Under the pieces are notes generated by a model, which was not told the origin of the DNA, did no database searches, and was given only the letters and a program-made list of their open reading frames with translations. The translations under genes were made by a program, and so were the position numbers. From the NCBI RefSeq assembly GCF_964656455.1, contig NC_135726.1, positions 25,617,168 to 25,681,167 of the forward strand: DNA of 64,000 nt, given 5' to 3'. This DNA is from Halichoerus grypus. Taxonomy: Eukaryota > Chordata > Mammalia > Carnivora > Phocidae. Numbering within the stretch: the stretch's first letter is position 1; the number at the start of each line of letters is the position of its first letter. This document shows positions 48,701 through 60,800 of this stretch, in pieces.

Positions 48701-51700
48701 CAGAGTTGGTCAGTGAGCGCCTGGGACCCAAGAGCACAGGGTCTCCGATGGAGTCTATTTCTGTGGCCGACTCTCAGGACACCAGGGTGCGGCTCCAGAC
48801 GTTCCCTGGGCTTCCTTCCCTCCTGTTAGAAGCAGGAAGCATCAGTCCTCCAGAATATTAGGAAGATGGTGCCTCCAGATTACATGGGGGTCCCCACCTG
48901 AGTCTAGTTTGGGGTTTAGATGGGCTGAGGTTGGGCTGGGAGCTGCCGGTCACCCAGGCCCCATGGACAGCTAACGGCGAGCTGCAGAGCCCCCTTGGGA
49001 GAGCCTCATCCCCGGCACGAGGAGGCCAGGCAGGGAGGTCCCTGCCCACTCAGGCCCCCAGGTCCCCGCACCTCCATGTGGTGCTGGAGCGCGCTCTTCC
49101 CAGTGGTTTCCGGGGAAACCAGCTAACACAGTGTGGATGGGCTGTATTTTTAGAAAGGCATCCTCTCCCCTCCCCCCTTTCTCTTCCATCCTTTCTGATG
49201 CGTGCACACTCATCCATCCCCCCGCGTGGGGAGCTGAACGAAGGGCCCCCACCTTGGAAAACTCTTCTCCCATTAGGACTTTTTTTAGCTGCCAGTTTCC
49301 CTGAATAACCAACTCGATTAAGCACTTTGGCAGCACTGGGGTGTCCCTCCCCTCACCCAGGCCTGTTATGAAACCATCCTCCCCAAGGATAGTGCTATTG
49401 AAAGGGCTGAGAGTGGGCAGTGTAGGGACAGATGGCCCGTGATCGAGGGGGCGGTGGGGAAGGGGGCTGGAGAGAAACCCTGTAATCCCGGGAGCTAGAA
49501 ATGTCGCAACCCAAGGAAAACACAAGGCCGCCCAGGGCCCACCAGGTGGTGATGTGGGGCTGCAGAACAGAGACATTCCCACAGGGCGCTGGCATAGAAG
49601 GTTCTTCCAAAGAAAGTTATGGTTTAAAAAAAAAAAAAAAGCAGCTAGATGCTAAGTTAAAGGAAAATGAGATTTCTTATGAAATCAACACATCGTACAC
49701 CTTAAATGTACATAATGTTAAATAGCGATTCTATCTCAGTAAAGCTGGGGGGTGGGGGAGAGATTCCTATCAACCTCCTGCAAGGAAGCCACAGCTCAGG
49801 TGGGGGGGGGGGCGTGACCCCAGGGGTCTGGGAAGCAACAGTGATGGCTCCTCTCACCCCACCCTTTTTTCTCCCCTCTGATCCCTGCTTCCCTAAAGGC
49901 AACCTAGTGAGTTAGATCCAAACAAGCCTGGCATTATTCCAGCCCTCCACTTTCTCGGTGCTTAGGCATGGAGTCCTTGGAACCCTGGCCAGTATTTCTT
50001 CTGTCATTCACTGCCTAGCCTTATTTTGGGCAAATCACTGAAAGGATGCTTATCTGCAAAATGGGACCCTGAGCATTCCTCTGCCTACCTCAGAAGTGCA
50101 TCAGAGATAATGGATGGAAAAATGCTTTTTCAATGGAAGATTTTGGTACCCATTTGGGTGAGACAAAAAGAATTTAACATAGGTGATTAGGGGCTTCCTT
50201 TACCTCCTCTGCAGACTTCAGGCAACTCTTTTCCTGCTCGAGGAGGGATCCCTACCTATTGGCAGGGAGACTACACTGATTTTTGCAATAGAGGGAAACA
50301 CGGCCTGTTTACATGACAGAGACCTGTCACAGTACAGAGGAGATCTGGGAGTGGGGACAGGGGCTCCTGAGCAGCGCGAATACGGGTAATTCTTTAAGAG
50401 TAGTTGCGTTTTTTTAAATTACTTTTGGTTCCTGGTTTGTGCTTCTTCAAATAGGATTCTATGCTGAGGGCTGGGCCCTGTAAACCCTCAGATGAGTTCG
50501 GGCTAAAAGTATAAGTGATTGGGGCACCTGGGTAGCTCAGTCGGTTAAGCGTCTGATTCTTGATCTTGGCTCAGGTCATGATCTCAGGGTTGTGAGATCA
50601 AGCCCCACCTCGGGCATGGAGCCTGCTTAAGATTCTCTCTCTCCCTCTGTCCCTCCCCACATATATATATAAAGCAACTGCTGAGTGGAAACACTGCTCA
50701 GACAGTGGAGGAGGATGTTTGGAAATATACTGTGGGGAGCTTTGTTGTCTCAGCAACTGGAGACCCCTACCAGTGGTTAGTGCCCAGGAGCCCGTGCGGG
50801 GACAGGGTTGCACGATGAAGAATAGCTCTCCAGCCCAGAACACCCATCACTGTCCCTCCAAGCCACACAGGGACCGAAGCCGAAGACAGGCAAGACAGAA
50901 AGAGAGTGAGGTTAGTATACATGGGAGAAAGCACACAGGTGAACCAGACCTTGTGGGGCAGGAAGAAACTGGACTGTAAGAGAAGAGGGACAGAAGAGAG
51001 GCCTGGGACAGCACCTTCCTTCAGCATCCCCGTTTCACGGATGAGGAGAAAAGGCAGGCACAAGGTGGGAGTGACTAGTGCAGGTCCCCTGTGGCTCACC
51101 CAGGAGGGGAACCCACAGCCCGTGCTCTTAAAGCCCCACTCCGGGTATATTCCGCCTCCCTTGGTAGATGCCCGACAGGAGGGTGCAGGGGATAGATGGC
51201 ACTTTTTGCTGGTCTAGGCTTCTAGGTCTTCTCTCTAGTTATGGCCCCCTGATTTATGCCCAGCCTGAACTAGACCAGTTCTCCTGTTTTCTCCTTGATT
51301 TGGGCCTATGAATTTCCATTGCCCCCCAATCACTGCCTCCCTGACAACACACACACTCATCCTTCCAGCACATTCTGCTGGGCTTAAGGCAGCCATATGG
51401 ATGCTGACACTCATAGCTGAGGGTCCCAGCTGAGCCGGGGGGGCACATTCTACCCACAGGAAGCAGGCGCCTTCACTCCTACCACTCCCTCCACCCGGAA
51501 TGCCTTTCCCCATCACATTCCTTACATGACACCAAAACCAATCATTAATCTTTTCTGCTGGTACTTGATACGTTTTTGTTGAATGAGATGAATGACTGAT
51601 TCTTCACTTTAGACTCAAAGTATTGAAACCATTCAGTGTTGGTGAGGTTGTGGGGAAACAGCACAGAGTTTTATATACCCTGAGGCTGGATTTATATACT

Positions 51701-51859
51701 CTTGGTTGGATTGCAGAGGGCTCAACTTTATTGGGAGCGGAACTTGGTAGTTTATAAAAATGCAAGTATCTGTCAACTCTGCAAGTCTGTCTTTAGGTAT
51801 TTATCCCAATCACAGGATACACTATGAGGCAGTGGGTGCAAGGATGCACTGTTTGGAAT

Positions 51860-51893
<34 letters not shown>

Positions 51894-54800
51894 GGAAACG
51901 ACCTAAATGAATGTCAGGAGAATGGGACATCTATACCCGGAGCACCATAAGCTATTTAAAATATGAGGTATTTCCGTATTTCCATTGAAATAGGGAAAGC
52001 ATTCTAAAATACGCAGTTAAGGGGCGCCTGGGTGGCTCAGTTGGTTGAGTGACTGCCTTCGGCTCAGGTCATGATCTCAGGGTCCTGGGATCGAGCCCCA
52101 AGGGGGCTCCCTGCTCAGTGGAGAGCCTGCTTCTCCCTCCCCCTCTGCCCCTTCTCCCCACTTGTGCTCTCATTCTCTTTACCTCAAATAAATAAATAAA
52201 TAAGATCTAAAAAAAAAAAGTCCTAATATGATTGAGGGGAGCTGAACAGTGCTTGTCTCTAGGGAAGGATATGGTTTGGAAGGGTAGAGAGGAGATTTTT
52301 ATTCTACACAGCGGATTTTATCATATCTAAGATACCACTGAATGTAACTCACACTAACATTTTATGTACCGACAGAAGAGAAAAAAGCACTGTCAATTAA
52401 GACATAACCCATCCCCCCTTTTAACTTTTTATCTTGAAAGAATTTCACCTTTCTAGAGAAACTGAAGAAAAAACAAAGCACAGAAATTCCCCCCACACCC
52501 CTCACCCAGCTTCCCCTAATGTTACCATGCTACAAGACCGTAACACTAGAAGAAACAATAAAACACTGATACGAGGTTGTGAAGTCATCTACAGACCTTA
52601 TATGAATTTCATCAGTTTTCCCAATTATGTCCCAATCCAGGATCCATGTTGCATATAGTTGTCATGGAGTCGGAGTCAGTTCTTCAGTCTTTCATGATGT
52701 TGACACTTCTGAGAACTACTGATCGGTTACATCTGCAGAATGCCCCTCAGTTTGGGTCTGTCTGTTGTTTCCCTAGGCTCAGACCGAGGTTATGCACGTT
52801 TGGCCAGAACAGAACAGACACCAGGTGCCCTTTTCCCTGCATTCCATTAGTAAGTAGGTGACGTCAGTCTGTTTTACTGCTGCGGACGCTGACCTTGATC
52901 GCCTGATTCAGGTAGTATCTGCAGGTTTCTCTAGTGTAAAGTTACTATTTTCTCTTTGTACTTAATCAGTATCTTGTGGGAAGATACTTTGAGACTACGC
53001 GGCCTCCTGTTTCTCATCATACTTTCCCCCATTGATTGTAGCAACCACGGGCGATTCCTGCCTATGGTTTTACTGTCGTGTTTTCTTAACGACACTTTTC
53101 TATCATTCCTTCTACACTTATTAATTGGAGTTCTCCTATTAGAAAAAGCCTACATTTACTTATTTATTCAATTACTTGTTTACATCAGTATGGACTCCTG
53201 GATAGTTATTCTATTCCATGGGTTATAATACATTGTTATCATTATTTCATTGTTTAAACTGCGTCAGGTTGGGCCATGGCGGGGTTCCTCCGAGTTGGGC
53301 TCTTTTACTACACACCCATTACTTTTTGAGTAGTTTCTAATTTCCTAGTCCCTTATGATGTTTGAAACTCATTTCGTATTTTCTCTGCCTGAATCCTGGA
53401 ATCAACCACTTCTCCAGAGAGCCCAGTCTCCTTGTATTGCAGGATGCTGTTTAGAAACCAAGATTTGGGCACTAGGGATGCTCATTGCAGCTGGGATGCC
53501 ATTGTTCTAGGCGGTCTCAACAGGCAGAGTTAGGATATGTATGTAAGTATACTAACACACACTTCTATATCCATCTGAGTGCGTGTGCATAAATCTGAAA
53601 TTTATACTGATACCTTTAATTCCAATTCAACACCACAGTTTTGTTTTGTTTTTTTAAGAAATTTTTAATTTTGGGGGCACCTGGGTGGCTCAGGCATTGG
53701 GCATCTGCCTTCAGCTCAGGTCATGATCTCAGGGTCCTGGGACTGAGCCCCGCATCGGGCTCCCTGCTCCACAGGAAACCTGCTTCTCCCTCTCCCACTC
53801 CCCCTTCTTGTGTTCTCTCTCTGTGTCCTCTCTCTGTCAAATAAATAAATAAAATCTTTAAAAAAAATCTTTTTAATTTTAATTTTTTTTAAAGTAGGTT
53901 CCACACCCAACATGGGGTTTGAACTCATGACCCTGAGACTTTTTTTTTTTTTTTTTAAGAGACGGGGAGAGAGGTGGGGAAGGGCAGAGGGAGAGAGGGA
54001 ATCTTCAGCAGGCTCCATGGCCGGCATGGAGCCTGACGCAGGGCTTGATCTCAGGAACCTGAGTCATGACCTGAGCCAAAATCAAATCGGATGCTTAACA
54101 GTCACCCAGGTGCCCCTAGACCCAGATTTTTAAAAGCATCTATCACTCTTGTAAATTAAAAAGGAACTGAAATAAATTCTTTAAGGTCTTCTTAAAACTT
54201 CTCTACATTCAGGGTCCGACGCCCCTGAATCGCTCTGTCTCCAAGTTGGTGCTTTTCCCTGCAGTCCCCGCTCCTCTGCCCTCAGCATCTGACATCCGGG
54301 CTCCGCTGTCACCTCCAGGATCTCCATCCCCGCCGAGAGCCCCGAGGTGCGCCAGGCAGCAAGGACCGCCGCTAAGCCCACCTCACCAGCACAGACTGCA
54401 TTTTAGACGTTCAAGTATGAAAAAGATACGCATCTCAGAGGTGACATACAGAGCTCTTTCATAAAATTTCTTTCCACTGAGGCTCAGCACCAGTGTGGAA
54501 GCTCTGGTTTTTGTCCACAACATGGCTCCAGGGATTACACACAGACATGATAAACCTCCAACCCCAGACCAGGACCAAGGAGAGATGGAACTAGAATCCC
54601 ACTAACATAGTCCACGTGGGCAGCTGCTGTAGGAAACCAGTAAGAGCCCCACTGTGGCAGAGACTAATTGTCCACCAGTATCTGTTCTCCCCTTCTTCCT
54701 TAAGAAGAGATCCCTACACTTTCCTTTTTTTTTTTTAAACTTGGTATTCATTCATTCATTCATCTAAAGTATGCTCTACACCCATCCTGGGGCTTGAACT

Positions 54801-57800
54801 CATGACCCTGACATCAAGAGTTGCATGCTCTACTGACTGAGCCAGGAGCCCCTACATCCCTACATTTTAGATGGGCAGGCGGATCATGGGAATAAAACTT
54901 ATTTATGACCACATGACAACAGTCTGCCAATAAGATGTAAATGGAAGCATGTGATTTAAAGGGAGGAGACATGCCATTCTTCAGTCCATCTTTCTTCCTG
55001 CTGGCTGGAATATAGATGTGATGGTGGGAGCTTCAACAGCCATTTTGGACCCTGGGGAAGGATACTAAGGAGTCTGGGTACCTGAGAATCATGAAGCCAT
55101 GATTCCGGATGGAGATATTGAAGATATTCAGATGCTATTTACAAAAGAGGGAAATACACTTTTATCTTGTTTAATCTATTGTTATCTTGGGTTTTCTGTC
55201 CCATTCTGTTGAAACTATTTAATGTGGGGCATTTTTCTTGGAGGCCCACCCTAACCTGCTGAAGGAGCAGAAAGCAAAGGGAAAGGAAAGGGTTTGCCCA
55301 AGGGAAACCAGGGGAATGCTAGGGCTCAACCAGAACTTGCAGCTTCCTCTCTCCTGTGGGCAGCATAATCCGTGAAGCAGTCCTCCCTGTTTGCTCTTCA
55401 GCAAGTGAGCCAGCCCCTTCTCTCCCACCCCTCACAGGCTCACAGCAACTGTGCTGATATGGGTAAACATGACCTACCTTAATTAGCTAAAAAGCCCGGG
55501 TTTTTTTTGGCCACAGATTCTCAAGCTTCTTTAACACCGGTGCTTGAATTCAGCTGTGTATCTGCCTCATTTGGCAAGTTTCCCAGAAACAAAGATACAC
55601 TCGTCCTGGATCTTCATGCAAGATTTAAAGAGGTAAGCTAAGGCAACAAGCCTCATCCAGCTCAGGGGTCTGCAATATGGTCTGAATTAAAGACAGAGTA
55701 AGAAGCTTTCTTACTGGGCATTTTTCCACCGGAAGCCCCGATCCCTCTGCATTGCCGTCATGCATTAGTGTTTTCAGGAACAGCATTCTCCTAGCAGAGG
55801 AGGACTCACTCCACGCGACTCCCAGAGTCTTCCTGCCTCAGACGCAATGTCTCCAGAAGGGGCCGTGTGGGGACCCAGCACCCAGGTCCCTCCTACTCAT
55901 AATGGCACCTGGTTTCCGTTTGGGAGACATCCCCCCTGCTCTATTCCCAATCCATATGCTCTGGGCGGGGAGAACCACAGCTGCAGGCACGGCCACGTCT
56001 AGGGAGACGACAGGCCAGAAACAGTCCCCTTGGGAGGCTGGGGTGCCCCCATCACATCTGCTGAAGACAGGGTGCATCGCCAGGCCCGCAGCACCTGCCC
56101 TGCCACGTCTCTCCCAAAAGGTGAACTGAGAAAGCACTTAGGTCCTCAAAGGTATTTGTTCTGGGGCTTAAGATGTACGATCGCTCTGGCTGGAGTGTGC
56201 ATTTCATCTGTGGTCTGGAGTTTCGAGCACTCGAGGATGACTGCCACGAGAGCTCTCTGTCACCACGCAGGGACCAGGTTCGTGGCAAGGCTCACGCGAT
56301 GCTCTTCTGCTTACAGAACAGCATCGCGCCGCTCTCGCAGCTCACCCTCCCGGCTGCACCCGGCTCAGCCCGAGCTCGCACGGCCAGGGCTGATCACACC
56401 AGCCTTCCCGACCCCAGCCCCATGGTTTGCCTACCACCCTGTGCCGTCAGAGCCTCCGCAGAGGCCCCGAGTCCGCTCTGCACACACCCCGGACCCGGCT
56501 TCCCGGGGCTGCTCTAGCCGGTCACCACCACCTCGGTGGCTTCAAACAACACCTATCTATTGTCTTATCGTTCCGGAGGTCAGAACTCCAAACTCCGCGG
56601 AAATCAAGGCTGTGGGCAGGACCATTCTTCCCCTGGACGTTCTAGGGGAGAATCTATTTTCCTGCCTTTTCCAGCTTCTAGAGCCCTGTTCCTTGCGTTG
56701 CTTGACTGACGGCCCACCCTCCACCTTCAAGGCCAGCGGCGAGCAAGGGAAGAATGTTGCTGCCGGCGGCCGTCCGGTCACCTTCTTCCGTGCCCTGTGG
56801 TCGAATCTCCCTCTGCCTCGCCCTCGTCAGGCTACCTGTGGTTGCATTTAGGGTCCACCTGGCTAATCCAGGAGAATGACCCCATCTCAGGTGCCTTAAC
56901 TTAATCACACCTGCAAAGTCTCTTGTCCTATAAGGTAACATTCATAGGATCTAGGGGTTAGGATCTGAGCATCTTCGGGGGCTGTTACTCAGCCTAGCAC
57001 CGTCATGGTCTCGCAGTCCTTACGTGTTCACTGTGCCCCCGGTTGCTTCCTCCTCCCTACACTTACGGAAAACCGACTTCAATATCCAGCTTGAAGGACT
57101 GCTCCGCCCTCCAGTTTTCCAAGAACACACCCCCTCCATAGCACTGGGCTTCAGCTCTTCCTCAGAGTTCCCACGGGGTTGATTTCATCAGAATCCCCGC
57201 ACTTAGCACTTTCCCCTCTGCATTTGTTCATTTTTAGTTTTTAAAAATAGAATTTGAGTTTCATGTAACACACATTCACTGAGAAAAGTCAGACACAGAA
57301 GAGCGAAAAGAAGTAAAAAGCACATATAATCCCTACTCGCCAGAAGAAACCACCGTTAACGTTTTTACTTACGCTCTTTCATCATTTTTCGCTGTTGATC
57401 AACATGCTGAAAAAGGATTTTTCTAAAAACAAAAAAACCACACTGTTTTGAAACATATTTTTGGACTGTGGGGCCAGATATCCTGGTTCAAATTCCAGCT
57501 AACCACTTTCTATCTGTGTGACCTTCAGAAAGTTACCTAACCTCTCTGTGCCTCAGTGGCCTTATCTATAAAAAGAACAAAATAAGAGCGTATCCCTCAT
57601 AGGGTTGTTAGGATGATGAGTTAATATATAAAAAGCGCTCTGGGCTATGCCTGGCACATGGCAAATGCCATCCCAGTTGTTGTTGTTGTTGTTGTTGTTG
57701 TTAGATATGTAAGGGAACATCTGTTCAGGCGGCCAAATCACCTTTGGTAGCATAATCTGCAGCTGCTGGGGTTCCCTGGTATGACAGCGCTTGCATTCAT

Positions 57801-60800
57801 TTAACCTCCTCTGCTGTTGGGCATTTACATTGTTCCAGTTTTTTTTCTTCTTTTTCTATAAACAACTACGGGATAAACATCTTTGAACAAACACCTCTGC
57901 ACACATCTTTATTTGTTCCTAAAAATTCAACTGAGTCAGATCACACATATTTTTAAACTTCGGATACATCATTGCCAACGTGCCCTTCATAAAAGTTGCA
58001 GCGGTTTACCCTGCGCTCGTCTCCACACACCCCCCCACCCTCACTGGGGCCCTGGGCCGACTCTGAAGTCTCTCCCTCCTGCAGACTAGCCTCCTTCCCC
58101 GTCTGCCTGTCCCTGGCACCCACATTGCAGCCCCCCCGGAGAAGCAGTGAAGTTTGCTGAAACGGATGAACTGGAGATGAGGTTTGGGGATCCTATTTTC
58201 AGCCTCCTGGGATAAATCTATGCTTCTCATTTTCCCCCACATGTAAAATGTGGGTCAACACACCTGCCAAGAATCAAACACTATTTAAAGGTAGTCTATG
58301 AAATTGTGTGGGACTACATATTCCATGCATCCAAATGACAGAACAGGCAAAAGTTTAGCTTGTTAATCGCACATCGAGTGATTAAATTTTGGGTATTTTT
58401 AAACCATTTCCAGCACCCAATATCAAGGCTCCCAAGGGACCATACCAGAGCCCCAAATCTGCCACGTTAGAGCTCTCTCTGGACTCCAAACCACCTTGGG
58501 GGCATATTGAGTAACAATGCACACAAGCCGTCACCTTCCTGTGTGCGAGCAGACTGATGTCCCACTTCCCCACACCACACTAAGAAAGAAAAAAGGGCCC
58601 AGCTACAAGGGCACCAAGAGTCTGCCCTCTAAGGACGGTAGCAAGCTTGTGTGCGGGCACGGCAGCGTACCGGGCTCCTTCTCACAGTGCTCAGTGAAGG
58701 AGGGCCCTTATACCCATTTTGCTGATCAGGAGAATGAGGCTCAGAAAAATTAAGAATTTTCTGAGGAGCTGAGAAAAAGAGAGGAGACCCTGACATTACA
58801 TCCTCTGGTCACCAAATTCCTGCCCTCCCTACACTTCAAGACACGGAGGGCGTCTGGAGAATGGTGGCCACCATGTGCATCAGTCACCCGCGAGACTTCC
58901 AAGAACGGCCCCTACCACCCACCACTTCTCTCTGCAACAAAAAGACCTGCTCAGACTGGGCACGACAACTTATGGACATCCTCCCAGCGCCACGGGTGAG
59001 GGGCACCTGGCTTTCCGCACCTGATGTCAGAGCTGTGATGTCACTCCAGATGCTGTGCCCCAGTTCGTCCCACGTGGCAGGAACCTGAGGTCTCAGCAGA
59101 GTCCCCCCAGGGCACATCTCAGGGAGATCTGGGTTGTGTGGAGAAGCCAGAGAAGGAACTGGAACATTCCAGAAGAAGAGACCCTAGGACACTGAGGAGC
59201 AGCTCAGGGACATCAGCCCCCCAACTGCCATTTGCTGACCGCCTGCCGGACACTGCACTCAACATTCATGCACGCTCTCACAGCTCGCTGAAGAACACAA
59301 CCAGCTAGGCGCCATGACGGTCCCATTTTACAGATGGGAAAAGTGTAGAGCAGCTCAAAGACTGGCCCGAAGCCAGGGAGTCTGAACACACAGGGATGAC
59401 TCAGGGCTCAGGACTCAGGTCTGAAGCTGAGCTCCACCTCTTTCCAGCTGTATGGAGAAGGGACTGACCTAACCGGGAAAATGGGCATGATAACAAACAG
59501 GGAGAATGTGAAAACTATCAACAGCTGGAGAAATAGGAATTCAGCAAACAGGTTTAATGAAACAATTCCCTAATGCTGACATGGGGGGCAGGGCGTTAAG
59601 GTCTCTAAGAAATTATCCTGGAGATGCATGGGATGGGCGGGCTATGTGCGCCTGGGCTCAGTCGACAATCACGGAGCAGTTGCTGTATGCCACCACAATC
59701 AACGGGGCACCATGCTGGCCTTGACCTGCTCAACATCCAACGGCAGAGAGGGCTCAACATCTCACAGGTGCCTGTGAACCAGGATAAGGTGGGGTAGGGA
59801 CAGATCCAAACTTCCTAGCGGCCCACCAGCCAGGGGATGGGGGGTTCTCCATTACAGGAACAGCCAGGATCAAGGAACCAAAAGGAAGATGAAGCCCAAG
59901 AGGTGCCCACCAGGGCCAGGCCCCTCACCTGTGCTACCTCAGCGAGCCTCAGGCCGACTCTCAGAGGCAGGGGTCAACAGTTCCATCTCTAAGATGAGAA
60001 AACTGAAGTCAGAGAGGCTAAGCAAGCTGTCTGAAATCACACAGCTGGCCAGCAATGGGGCTGGGATTTGAACCCTTGTCTGTGGGACAAAGAAGAGGAC
60101 AGGAAGGAGTTGCGGGGGGGGGGGGGTATGGCCGCAAAGACCACAAAGACAGAGACTGAAGGGATACAACTGGCTCCCAAGGTCTGATGAGAGGTGCAAG
60201 GGGGGCCTGCGACCCACAACAGTGCCTGAGGGGATCCTGTTCCAGCTGGCTGGCCAGGGTGGGGTGGGGGGGTGGGGCTTAAAGAGTCTGCCAGAACCGG
60301 GCGAGCCTGGCTGATGAGGAGGGGCCCTAACCCCAGTACTCAGGGGATAACCGCACACTGCGCTGGGGACCCCAAAGCTGGATGCCCACTGCAGCCCCCA
60401 CATATGCCTCCCGAGAGCATTCTTCCTCCAGGCCCTTTCTGGGGCCAAAGAGGAGAAGGGGAGGATCCAGAAGTTCTGCCTTCCATGTAGGGCTCTAAAC
60501 ACCCATGGGCTTGTAAAAACTTCCCTCAAGGGCATAAACAAGTGTAGCGGCCTGTGCCGTTCCCTTTGAAGTCCTGTGGGCGGGCCTGCCTCAAGTGCTC
60601 TACAAGGAACAGCTGGCCAGGGACGGGAGGGTGGGCCAGCCCCTCCCCCCCGCCCCGTCCCAGCTAAGGGGGTTCAGATGTGGCCCCGCGGAGCACCTGG
60701 GCAGATTTTCCTGCTCTTCCCTTGTTTGTGAGCCTGTCACGAGCCGCAGGTGAGTTAGCTCTCACAGCCTGAAACCCCAGCAGACCTTGTTCCTCCCTGC

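Noticed and set aside
56030..56851. 273-codon open frame on the plus strand in the first NDRG4 intron
   Set aside because: Low-complexity proline/serine/arginine-rich product; its 3' half runs through an ancient repeat. No splice context, domain or conserved motif.
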